Below, in pieces: positions 12,289 to 23,841 of a stretch of 64,000 nucleotides of DNA. Made by a program: the position numbers and the translations under genes. The DNA is from Polydactylus sextarius (taxonomy: Eukaryota; Chordata; Actinopteri; Polynemidae). The stretch covers positions 5,381,001 through 5,445,000 of the forward strand of contig CM028923.1 of assembly GCA_016801845.1 (NCBI GenBank). The letters run 5' to 3'. The notes beneath the pieces are model-generated. The model saw only the letters and a list, made by a program, of their open reading frames with translations. It searched no databases and was not told the origin of the DNA. Each line of letters opens with the position of its first letter. Position 1 is the first letter of the stretch.

Positions 12289-12467
12289 ATGTTGGTGCGA
12301 TGCTACCGGGGCAAGCTGTCGGTGTGGGCCGCTCTGTGCGTCCTGGTGCTCTGCTGGTTTTACATCTTCCCAGTATACAGACTCCCACGGGATAAAGAAA
12401 TAGTGGAGGAGGTGCTGAGGCAGGGGGATGTGTGGCAGAAGAATCAGACTGGCATCGATCTGTACAG
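12289..12467 (+). CDS. st8sia1: st8sia1 coding exon 1
   Basis: Starts [13 protein letters not shown] and ends at GIDLY plus two bases of an Arg codon before donor GTTCGT. It encodes the cytosolic tail, the membrane anchor and the start of the stem. The start codon follows AAAG, with a purine at -3. Confidence 0.93.
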
Positions 12468-13932
12468 GTTCGTTTCCACATGATATTACACCACTTTTAC
12501 ACTTCTTCTCCTTAAACTACATCGTTTGTAAAAAAAAAAAAAAAAAAAAAGCGGTGGCGCTGATTGCGTCCATGCAAAACCATATCAACAGTGCATGTTA
12601 CTCACCACTGTGCTACTCTGAGCTAAATCCCATTCATCAGGGAATAATGTGCAGACAGTTCTCCCCAGGGCGAGTGCAGATTAGGATAATAACAGAAGGT
12701 GACACTTGCAGAGCTCAGAGCCTGCTGGGAGATGAAACACTAACTCTTTATTATTAATTAGGGATAGGGATACATCAGTTGCTTTAAACAGAACATTTGA
12801 ACACAAACAAACAGGTGAAACAACATTATGTAACAACTATTTAAACTCCCTATATTATTATTATTTTTGTTTTTTAGCTATTTTAACTATTACAAACTAG
12901 AAAAATGCACCACACCTCAATCATGTTGTAAACTCAACACAATGTGTAGTATGCAAACATATAAGTAAGGTAGCATTATTTAATAAAATAATATATTACA
13001 AACCTATATTACAATTTTAGCAGTTTTAACAATTGTATATATCTTTTATTTACTATTGTAACTACATATCTATTTGAACTATTTTAAAATAGGAAATACA
13101 AGACTGGGAGGCATGTTTGGTCCAGGGGATACTGAAGAGTTCAAAGTTCAAAGATGTGTTAATATACATCCACCAAATGTCAAAGGATTTAGTCATTTCC
13201 TCCCTCTGCACATCATACTCAGGTCATCTCTTCCAGCTGATCCTGTTGAATCTGTGTTTCCTTGTGTTAAACTGTCTAAAGACCACCAGAGACCGGACGT
13301 GTTTTTTTCCCTTACATCTGTACAGGAAGTTGCTGACAGACTGCTGCAATCCACAGAGGATGTTTGCTGTGACCAAGGAGAACTCGCCAAAGGGGAAGGT
13401 CCTGTGGTACGACGGCGAGTTGTACTACTCTCACACCGTCAACGACGAGACCTACCCGCTTTTTGTGCCGGTATGATGGAGAATTATGAAGGTTGTGGTG
13501 TCACATTTTGCAGCAATGGTAAAATGTGACTTGTGATTTGTAGGCCCTGTGGGTTTTAACCTGGATCCTTGTTGGATCTATAATGGAGATGTGCCAGGAG
13601 GGAGGGAGCAGACAGGATTTACTGGTATAGTGTTGTCAGAGTGAAGAGAGTCTGCAAAGTGAGAGGAGGGAGATGGTTATCGTAACATGAAAAGATCAAG
13701 TTGAGAAAAGATGCCCCCACAAACATTACGTTCACTCTCTTTGATTTATTTATCTTTGTGTTTTAAAACATGAGAAATTCATTTCTGGCTAATCTAAGAT
13801 GTAAGTATAGAGACAATGAACAGAAACTGGAGGAGGGTTTGCTTCATGGTGTTTCCTCTTTAATAGTGATTTATTTATGTAATTGCATCTGGGTCCAAAT
13901 AAGAGATGGGAGAGTTGGGCTATTTTTTCATC

Positions 13933-13987
<55 letters not shown>

Positions 13988-16900
13988 GTGTTTATAAGTG
14001 TTTTTTTTTTTTGTCCCTGGAAACAGGACAAAATGAGAAACTCAGGTTGTAAAGTGCTGTTGCCGTGGTTTCTCTGTATCCAGGGGGAGAGAGGCGGCAC
14101 ATCTCTCTAATAACCAAGAGATTGGATCCTCCTCCTTTTACCGCTGCCACAGATCTGCGGTCTAATATTCTCGCTTGGTAAATGCGATGAATATCTGACC
14201 CTAATTTGCGGGCGTCAGCTGGGCATGTTCATTCATGATGGATGGGTGAAGAGGAGGAGGGGGAGAGGGAGGGGGAGGGGGTTGAATAAATAAAGAAATA
14301 ATAGTGTGAAATAAGAGGAGCTGGGGAAGATCATCGGAAGACCGTGTAATGTAATCAATTAGATCTATATTACTTCCATTCATAATATATAAAAAAAACT
14401 GCGCCAGCATCATACAGATTTGTACAGTTTGTGACTCTGTGTAACACATGCGTGTCCTATTTTTAGTAGTGTGGCTGTGCTTACTGTACAAGCCTATATT
14501 GTTGCCAGTTACGTGTTTCCCAGAAGGAAGGTAATTGGTATTTAGGAGGCACAGACGATCTTCAGAGCCTTCTCAACTACCAGGGCTGTGATTGTAGGTC
14601 TGAACGCAGCCCAGCCACGCTACACTGGAGCTGGCAGCAGCAGCAGCTACAGTGTCTGGGCACCGGCCAGGGAATGTGCCAATTAGGGCTTTGATAGTTA
14701 ATTGCTAGATGGTTTGATGCTTCAAACAGAGCATCCATACATACAACTCAGTGGACTGTGCTGCACAGCCGCATGATCTTCTCTTTTTTCTGTTGTTCCA
14801 TTCAGGTAATTTCTGCTGTCTCATGAGTGGTGCTTACTCTCATTGACTTGGTCAGGATTTACATGTATATAGTGATGTGATATAGTATAGTGTGACGATT
14901 AGTGATGCACCAGTACATCAGCCAAATATCAGTATTATCCTGCCATAATCGTAGCATATTATTATCAGGCTGAATCAGTAAAGAGGTTAATGAAGTCACT
15001 TCTCTTCCTAGAAGTTATCTGTCCCACCAGAGCCCTTTTTCTCTTCTTTCTAGGATTAACTTCAGATACGAAGCCTCCTGCCTCCCCTGATTAGAAATTC
15101 TGAATAAATCATGTTGAGCAATTGTTAGAAAGCAGAGGAGGCTTGCCGATGGAACGAACACTTCATGCAGTCTGAGCTGTAGAAAAACCTAAACATGGTT
15201 CACTTTGATCTGGGTTGATTGGACCAAATGTTGCTCCTCTGGTCCAAACAGTGATCCAAGGCAACCTTTCTTTTTGTTAAAGTCCAAAGACCCGCACCAA
15301 TACACAGGCAGGTGTGAAGACATTGTTGTTCAGCATTAACTAACACCATCTGTACTGCCATGAAACAGCAAGCAACAACCAGCAAAGACCATCATTGTTG
15401 GTTCCCGCCTTAGTTCAAAAGGGAGGGAGAAGTCATGGCCCAAAGTCCCAGTTTGGGTTGTTTGCATCAGCAGGAGACTGGCAGCTCCTGGTCAACCTAG
15501 GGTTGATAATAATAATCTTGGATAATCTTGAGATAATAAGATAATCTTGGAGGCAACGGAGAAGTCAACCCAATGGCAGGAAACAGGGGAGTTGGGCAAA
15601 GTTCTCAATGAGTGTCCCATGTTAACACCTGAAACTCCAGGTGATCACCGACAATCTGTCCAGGTGACACAGGCAACAAGCTGAAGCTGTTTCTAACATA
15701 TCAGAATTCATCCTGGTAGACTCTTCTATTGGGAGGTTAAACCGTAAGCACAGTGGCCAATAAAAGTCTGTTAATTACAGCTGAATATTGTTGCTTTTTT
15801 TCCTATCTGTGAGTCAGACAGTAAGTGATTCCAGGTTATCAATTCTGTTTTAGGTGTTTTTCAGAGTGTAAATGGAATATATTTACATTTTAAGCTGTTG
15901 GTTGGGTAGAGGAACCAAACCAAACCAAAGATCTGGAGAGACATTGGTAAAAGATTTGGATTAATAACTCTTAACAGAAATAGTTGGATTTATTGCAAGA
16001 GTAATAAGTGTCCCCATCTCAAGTTTTAGCCCAACTTTACTGGTTCCCCTCCCCTGCTTGATGTACTGTTAGCAGAGTATTGTCCTCTGACTTAGCCCCA
16101 TGTCACGCTCCAAAAGAGACCCTGAGGCAAGGAGAGGAGTGTGTGTGTGTATGTATGTGTGTGTATGCGTGTGTGTGTGTATGTATGTGTGTGTATGCGT
16201 GTGTGTGTGTGTGTGTGTTTATGTATGTGTGTGTATGCGTGTGTGTGTGTTTGTGTATGTGTGTGTATTCTCAAGTGTGTGCTCTCCGAGGGGAATAATG
16301 AGCACAATTGTTTCCGCCGTCTTGCTTAATCCATGCCACTGACTTAAATGTTGCCAAGACAAAAAAAAGGAGGGACATTTTTGGCCCTTGCGTCACTGTA
16401 GCGTGGTATTTCAGTGTCCTCTTGTTACGGGAAAAAATAGAAGGGATAAACAAAAGATAGATAGGTAAAAGTAATGACTTAAGTGTAGAAATAATAATGA
16501 AAACATAAGGAATAAATGGTTGAAACCTAAAAGTGGTGGAGGGTTAACATCCACCAATACCAAACAATTGTATTTAATTGTGCAGTTCATATCAACACTA
16601 TTTTGTAATGATAAGTAGTTTTATATATCTACTAGGGCTGGGCATAGCTATATACTGGTATAATTTGAAGCACTGACAGTGACCACATATATCCCAGCAT
16701 TTTCTTTTTTCCCTAAAATATCAACTTAAATCCCTCTGAAGAAGTAAAAGCATGTCTTCTTCTTCTTCTTCTTTGTAGTGTGCAGCACTTCACTTTCTTT
16801 GCCACCACCCCCAAAAAAACAAGCAACATTAGTTTTCTACACAATTAGTTGAGTCCGCGAAAGCAGAAGTCTGCACAGTCTGCAGTGGCATTTCTTTGTG

Positions 16901-19900
16901 AGGCAAGTCGTCAAAATCTAGGCCATAGGGAAAATTCATCAAAATGCACTCTTAGTTCTCTTAACATTGGAATTCATAACCACTTTTACATCTATATATG
17001 GGTTGCACATACACTAAAGGCATTGAAGACATTTTTTTAAAAGTACTTGATTATTATGGAGGAGTTTTAGAAAAACTTCTAAGAAGCTATGGTTTTCAAA
17101 AAAAAAAAATGGTATAACGCGGATACATTTAGCCCAAATTTCACATCCTTTGGACAGATATTTGATCTTATTTTTAGACCTTTTATAGAACTTTAATAAA
17201 CCTTTTCACCACATATAATATAGACTGTTCTCCAGGAGTTTAATCTGATTCATAAGATGTATGACCTCCACAAACCTTGCCGGTTTCTCCGTCAACACAG
17301 AAGGCCACGGGGAGGAAATTAACAATAACCGAGGCATTGAGTTTGTCCACCAGCATCAATATTACAATCGAAGTTCAGAGAAAATGAGTATTTGTCTTTG
17401 TGTGCACGTCTTCTTCCCAGGACAACCCTCTGCAGCTTCCCCTGAAGAAGTGTGCGGTGGTGGGAAACGGCGGCATCCTCCGGCACAGCAAATGTGGGCA
17501 GGACATCGACCAGGCCGACTTCATCATGCGGTGAGAAATAATGAACTTCTTCGGGTCTATTACCATAAGTGTGTGCATGAATGTGACTCGACTTGCTTGT
17601 TCATCTGAAGACGAATCAGCCAGCACCCAAGAGGGAAGCTATTATGAACATCATTAGGACTTGTGGCAGCTGTAGACGAGAATAAGGAAGACGCAGTAAA
17701 AAAGGGCCACAGCTAGGTTAGAGAGAAGAGAAGTTACGAGGTTTTTTTAAACAAAATCAACAGATTTAGATGCGGAAGCAGGAAACTATGAGTAAAAGAG
17801 AAAAAGCAGAACGTCTCGCAGGAAATGCAATGTATTTAGATTCAACAAAACTAAATCTATGATTAAAAAAAGAACAATAAAGTAATCATCAATATATTAT
17901 GTAAATCAGATAAAGTTTCTCAAAAACTGATGTGCAGCAGTTTAGAGGAGGAAGCCAAAAAAATGACCATATTTTAACTTTTAAATTTTGTCTTGATTCC
18001 AGTCTTATAATGCATCTTTACATTCTTTCTGGCAGGCTCTGCTGCTGTCTATGCCCAGACTCCTTGAATTTATAAAATTGGTTAAAGTAATAAATGGGAA
18101 CTTCAGCATGTTTGAACTTATATTCTACTGTAGTGGTGAGCCTGGCCAGACAGCTAATATGCTGAGTGATCAGGGCAGATTTTTACCATCAAAGGAAACA
18201 GTGTTTTTGTGTCACTAAAGAGGCTGTACATCTCTTTCTAAGCCCCATGCAACACAACCAGGAGCTTTACCAACATAACACTATTGTCTGTTTTCCATTA
18301 CAATTTGGTACTTTCTTGACATGAATGGGGTGGGCAGAGTGAGCGGGGTCGTAACTGCTGCGACATTACGACACAAAAACAATAGTAAACAATAAAGGAG
18401 GACATTGAGGCGATGCTGTACTTGTTGCTCGGTTAGCTTGCGACACAGTGTCTCAATTTGATTAGTCTATGGCGATGGCTATCGCTCTTGCCGGTTGAAA
18501 AATAACGGTTGACTGACGCTCTCAATGTAATGAGTCACGCTTGTGAAGACACTCCCTCTGTACTAGCACACAAGTGGAAAACCCTATAAACCGAGTAGAG
18601 CCGAGTTTAGTGCTGGTAGTGCTAGTGGAAAAGAGGAATATGTCTGTTTAACTCAGTAGTGGGGAAGAAACGGTATAAAACAAATATTTAAGCAGGCTGT
18701 CACATTCTTCTGTTGATATCCAAAGTCCAAAAGAGTCTAAAAGTATGGTCGAGCATTTTAATCATTGCATCACAAATGAGTGTGTAACAACATGGGATCA
18801 TCGTCTTTGTCTCTTATAATTCAGACCTATAAGATTGCAGCTAGCTAATATATTCAGTACTTACTCTGTGGATATCTGTTCATCTCTCCACAATCAACTA
18901 TTTTGGACTTTCATGAATGCGTCAGAAATCAACAGAGGTATGTGACAGCCTGCTTAAACAGTTGTTTTATAATGTTTCTTTACCACTACCGAGTTAAACA
19001 GACAATAGTGTTATGTTGGTAAGGCTCCTGGTTGTGTTGCACGGGGCTTAGAAAGAGATGTACAGCCTCTTTAGTGACACAAAAACACTGTTTACTTTGA
19101 CATTAGAAATCTGTCTCTATCACTTAGCTTATTAGCTGCCTGGCCAGGCTCACTGTTACCATGATGTTTCCACTAACATAGCACCAGTTTGTTTCATTTT
19201 CTGGCAACTGATATTACTGAAAATTTACTTAATACTTAAAATATAGGTTCAAACATGCCAGAGTTGCCCTTTAAGTCGTGGCAGTTTTGTTCTTTTAGTC
19301 AGACATCCATGTTAACTGATGAAAACTATCAACATTAATTAACAATTAATTATTCATTTCAAAACACAGGTTTTAGAAACACAGGTTATCTAATATCTGT
19401 GGTGTTCGTGACTGTCGCACCACATGACCTTACTCTGAAATACAAACACATTGTCCCAACTTTTAAACATGCACTTTGCAGCAGGCTGTGTGGGCTGACA
19501 AGTGCTACAATGTTTTCCATGTTTTTACATAGCCAGTAACCAAAAGTTAGAGATAACCAGCAAACAAAACACTCTATAGTTTTGTTGTTTTGTTGGTACC
19601 ATCTCAAGATAATCTTTTACCTTGTTGCCACTTTGACTGACTGCATAATTAGTCAGATGCAAAGACCCAAACCAAACCTATCACCCTAGTCCTTTATTGT
19701 TCAAATTGACTCTTTAATTTGTTTAGATATGTAAAATAAATTCAGTCAAGAGGAGAAGGGGATGTAAAACATGACACCACCTGAGGATAACATGATGCAG
19801 GATTTTCTGTGTCCTTGACACCACCGCGTTCCAGATGTATTACTGACCTACAGACTCTTCTTTCACTCATTTCTGGCTCTAATAACACCCTTACCGTCCA

Positions 19901-22151
19901 AGAAATAATAAATTATAGGCCCAGAAATATGGAAATATCTCAAAAATAGACACCATGCTCAAGTTTTCAATCAGAATACGGCTCAGAATATAAACCAGTT
20001 AATACGGCATTAATGTAATAAAAAGTAGGACTGATAAACCCAACAGAAAACATTACAGTGAGCTCACGGTGTCATTTCTAAGCCTGCATGAGGAAACCAG
20101 TGTTTCCATTTGCTCTTTGTTTCCTGTACCTGAACAGAAACAGCTCTGATCTGACAGTGGTAATGAACAAGGGATCAGGCTTGTGGCAATTATCTCACAA
20201 GGATAAGGATCTCTTTGTAATTTACTGTCATCCACTCTCCTAAACACATCATCTGATGGAAAGAGGATGTGGTTTCATTGTCCATTACAGTGAGACTCTG
20301 CTGTGCAAGAAGCAAAAGGTCAACGTTGTGTTATGTGAAACTGGTTCGGGCGTTCATCTCTGAGTTCTGGTGCATTTCAGTTTTTTATGTAGTTTTACTT
20401 AACAAATTCGGCTCAAAATTAGTTTCTTGAATGTGTTTGTTGTGGTTGTTTGAAGTCAGCAGTCTTTTTTAGTCAGCTCATTAACCCCTACACTCCTGAA
20501 ATCACACTGGCTGGATCAAATCATGGGAATTACTTGATTACATTGGATTTTATCATTAACCTTCTTTGTAGATACAAATTAAGCAAAATTGGTAGTTTCT
20601 TAAGTTATTGTAAAGTGTTTGATTTTTTTTTTTTGTGATTTCTTTGTAGTGTTTAGTGACTTGTTCCATTCTGAGAATGGACCCAATGTTTTTAATGAGG
20701 TATATGAAGGTAAAAACAAAACAAAAACTTAGCATGACTTAACATTCCTCTTTGTTCTCATGTGTCCGTCATGTCTGTAGAGTGTAGCAAACACAAGAAG
20801 TCATCCAACAACTTTATGGGAACAAGCATCTATCGCTGATGTCAGAGCGTCCAGATTGATTTGATTAAGAGTGGACAGATGCACTCATTTCACCTCTAAT
20901 CGTACAATGGTTCCATCGTTGATGGATCAAAGTACTAATGTATAAATCCTGTGTGTTTTGTTCATTTAGGTGTAACCTTCCACCGCTGTCGAAGGAATAC
21001 GTGGAGGACGTAGGGACCAGAACACATCTGGTCACTGCCAACCCCAGCATCATAGAGAAAAGGTAATGAGTTCACAAACAAACACATGCGCTCTGAAATA
21101 AAACATCTTTTAACACCAAGTGTGTGTGGGTTGATGATGTGTTGAAAAATGGCTAATGGTGCCTTGGCAGCGCGACGGTGTAAGACGGGAGATACTGACA
21201 GGCAAGAAGCTAGAATGTAAGAGCAGAGACTACTAACAGCTGTTCAAGACTGCATGAATGGAGATTAAAGCAGACATCAGGCAAGACAGGTATTTGCATA
21301 GCACCTTACAACAAAGACAAGACAACACAAAGTGGTTTTACATAAGATGTAAAAGAGGCCCAGAGACAAAATCTAAAAAGAAAACTCGACTGCAGAAGAC
21401 ACACAAAGATAAAATAACACAAGCAAATTACACAGAACTGAAGGAGGTAAAATGTAAAAAACACTGCAAATACAGTCGATTTGCTGTTTTTCTTTGTGGT
21501 TTAGTGCTCAGATGTCTCAGACATTTTTTTTTTACAATTCTCCTATCATAAGGAAAGTAAAGTCTCCACATCACTGCAGAAGTCATCACTGTGGTCATGA
21601 CTCAAACCTGTAACCTCTCGTTTCCCTACACCATGCTTTCATAATCTGACTCATTCTCTGTCTCACTCAGATTTCAGAACCTCCTTTGGTCAAGAAAAGC
21701 CTTTGTTGACAGTACGAAAGTCTACGGCTCCAGCTACATCTACATGCCGGCGTTCTCCATGAAGCCGGGCACCGACCCGTCGCTGCGGGCGTACTACGCT
21801 CTGTCCGACACCTCGTCCAACCTCACCATGCTGTTCGCCAACCCGGATTTCCTGCACGCGGTGAGTAAATTCTGGAAGGCCCACAACGTTCATGCCAAGC
21901 GCCTCTCCACGGGGCTCTTCCTGGTCAGCTTGGCCCTGGGGCTTTGCGAGGAAGTGACGGCCTACGGCTTCTGGCCGTTCTCCGTCGGCCTGGACAAGCA
22001 GCCGGTCAGCCACCATTACTACGACAACATCCTGCCCTACAAGTGGTTCCACGCCATGCCCGAGGAGTTCATCCAGCTTTGGCACCTTCACAAAAGTGGC
22101 ACGCTGCGCATGAGGGTGGGACAATGCCCCCCGCAGGAAGGAGGAAGTTAG
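12289..22151 (+). CDS. st8sia1: Alpha-2,8-sialyltransferase ST8SIA1 (GD3 synthase), complete
   Basis: Type II Golgi membrane enzyme of family GT29. It transfers sialic acid from CMP-sialic acid onto GM3 in alpha-2,8 linkage to make ganglioside GD3, the entry to the b-series. Exons 12289-12467, 13326-13470, 17421-17530, 20970-21062 and 21671-22151 join in phase to 335 aa (human about 356). Residues 1-10 are a short basic cytosolic tail, followed by a membrane anchor (about 11-29, [17 protein letters not shown]) and LPRDKEIV as in mammalian ST8SIA1. Next come the paired cysteines CCNPQ, the L-sialylmotif ([16 protein letters not shown] to MRCNLPP), the S-sialylmotif ([25 protein letters not shown]) and the VS motif HHYYDN with the conserved Glu in HAMPEE. 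NQT and NLT are potential N-glycosylation sites. The identity is strong because the characteristic [10 protein letters not shown] and [13 protein letters not shown] blocks are present. Confidence 0.96.
13326..13470 (+). CDS. st8sia1: st8sia1 coding exon 2
   Basis: Acceptor CTGTACAG. Encodes [20 protein letters not shown] through ETYPLFVP, then donor GTATGA. It carries the stem and the CC pair conserved in ST8SIA1. Confidence 0.93.
13937..13984. repeat. (TG)24 microsatellite in st8sia1 intron 2
   Basis: An uninterrupted TG run. Confidence 0.97.
15510..15552 (+). repeat. Short tandem GATAATCTTG repeats
   Basis: The decamer GATAATCTTG or close variants occurs three to four times in 43 bases in intron 2. 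Confidence 0.7.
16139..16267 (+). repeat. 30-bp higher-order TG/TATG minisatellite
   Basis: 16141-16170 and 16171-16200 are identical 30-mers made of a (GT)5 block, ATGTATG and GTATGCGT. A third copy, lengthened within its GT block, follows to about 16240, then a partial copy. Confidence 0.9.
17421..17530 (+). CDS. st8sia1: st8sia1 coding exon 3 (L-sialylmotif)
   Basis: Acceptor TTCTTCCCAG. Encodes [18 protein letters not shown] through ADFIM and ends in a split Arg codon at donor GTGAGA. The L motif binds the CMP-sialic acid donor. Confidence 0.95.
18097..19271. repeat. Large imperfect inverted repeat in st8sia1 intron 3
   Basis: The left arm (18097-18292 plus 18641-18733) is the reverse complement of the right arm (18902-19271). 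The arms enclose a ~165-base unrelated centre. Shared blocks include AGAGGCTGTACATCTCTTTC, ACCAACATAACACTATTGTC and AGCAGGCTGTCACAT. It could be two copies of one interspersed repeat in opposite orientation or a foldback element. Confidence 0.85.
18293..18640. mobile_element. Non-autonomous hAT-like MITE nested in the inverted repeat
   Basis: A ~348-bp insertion flanked by the direct repeat TGTCTGTT (18285-18292 and 18641-18648). The other arm of the surrounding inverted repeat keeps the unoccupied site with a single TGTCTGTT. Both ends carry related inverted sequence: TTTTCCATTAC at the left, and TTTTCCACTAG when the right end is reverse-complemented. An 8-bp target duplication is typical of hAT elements. 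It has no coding capacity. Confidence 0.7.
20970..21062 (+). CDS. st8sia1: st8sia1 coding exon 4
   Basis: Acceptor TTCATTTAG. Encodes [18 protein letters not shown] through ANPSIIEK, with split Arg codons at both ends and donor GTAATG. It completes the L-sialylmotif. Confidence 0.94.
21671..22151 (+). CDS. st8sia1: st8sia1 coding exon 5 (S and VS sialylmotifs)
   Basis: Acceptor CTCACTCAG. Encodes [19 protein letters not shown] to the C-terminus [13 protein letters not shown] at 22149-22151. It is GC-rich at third positions compared with the AT-rich introns. It contains the S motif, the VS motif and the likely catalytic His region (SHHYYDN). Confidence 0.97.
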
Positions 22152-22496
22152 AGCAGCCTGTAGTGTGGAGTTTTTTTTTTTTCTTTTTTTTTTTTACAGG
22201 AAACAGATGAAGATATTTAAGTTGTGAATAGGCAGGATGTGCTCTTACACATTCCTGCTGCCCCCTCAGTTAATCCCGTCTTCTCATAAGAATGTCATAG
22301 ACACACACACACACACACACTCACTGTAAAATATCATACATTCCCATAAATCAGCCATAACTCCACCCCCTTGTTTCTGAAATTGTGTGTGTGCATGGAT
22401 GTGTGTATTTATTTCTGTTTTTTTTATTTTGTACGGAGAGCCTCAGCTGGGACTAATAAATGTGAAAGTGTGTGAGGTTGGATGGGTGGGGGATGG

Positions 22497-22527
<31 letters not shown>

Positions 22528-23809
22528 TGGTGGTGGTGGTGTTTTTGTATGCTGACTACTGTATCTGACTGACATATGGGGCAGCTGGACCAAAAAAAAA
22601 AGAAAAAAAAGAAAAAGAACCCCCCCTCTGAGTCTTTGTTAAACAGAGACAGAAGGAGCAGAGGGAATAATAAAACGCACTGAAAGAACTGGTGAAATGC
22701 GAGGAACAAGGAGATAATGGCGTCCTGGTACCTAGAAGCTTGAAAAGGACTGAAATTTAATGGAGAGAGTAGTGGACGTGGGGACGCGGGGGGTGAGAGC
22801 TGGCTGGTGCGTATGTATGAAAGGATTTTTTTTCTCTGCTTTTCTTCAACCGAGCGCTTGATTCGCATTCTGTGGTGCCAAATAGAGCTTTAGTTCAAAA
22901 CAGGAGCCATTAGAAACGGAGTCTTAAAGAACTACAAACCCTTCGAATGTTTAGCCAAGTTGCATTTTTTTACCCCGTTCGCTGGAAAGGGAAACTAACT
23001 GACACAACCAGGTGTAAGTGTATTGTTGTTTTTGTTTGCCAAATGTGTTTTTTTTTTTTTTGTGGGATTAATGTGAGTTTTTTGGGGGGGTGTTGAAAGG
23101 GAGAACACATTATAGATTATGTAATTAGATATGAACATTTAAAAAAGACGAAAAAACAAAAAAAACAAACATAACACATAGGTACCTCACCTTTCATTTG
23201 GCGTCATCACTGACTGACTGTTTAGTACAATTCAATCAATCACAAAGAGGCTTCTTAGATTTAAACACAAATAAACAACAGCCTGGCTTTCCTTACAGCG
23301 GCTGCTAGAAGTCACCTCTTGGTAACTGTACTACTTCTTGCCAAGTGCCAAGCCAAGTGAACAGTGCTTTCTTTGATACATGTTCTCGTTCTTGTCTTCG
23401 GCCCTTTCGGATGGCGAGACACTGATATAAAGAGCGTTAGTGACAGAAACAGACTTGAATAGAACTTGATGTCACTAAGTGGTTGTTTGAGTGGGTGACT
23501 TTTTGTTTTTTTCTTTAGATGCGAGACATCTACTAAAGATAAAATTGTGATTTATTCACACAGTTGCTCTTCTGTTTTAATTTTGCATCGGAGCACGGGA
23601 AGAACTGAGCCTCTGTCTTGTGTTCCCATTGTTATTGTTATTGTTATTAATTGTACAATTATATTTTTTTGGTGACTTTTTTTGTGCACAAGGGAAAAAT
23701 GGCTCACTCATGTACAAGCCACCAGGACAGATGTGTTGTTTGTTTTATTTTATTTTATTATTTGTACTTGCAAGCCTCGCAGATGTTGGAAAAACAATGT
23801 TCGTGATTT

Positions 23810-23841
<32 letters not shown>

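Larger units (their letters stand above)
17531..20969. other. st8sia1 intron 3
   Basis: A 3.4-kb intron with GTGAGA donor and TTTAG acceptor. Apart from the inverted repeat and MITE it shows only AT-rich unique sequence. Confidence 0.85.
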
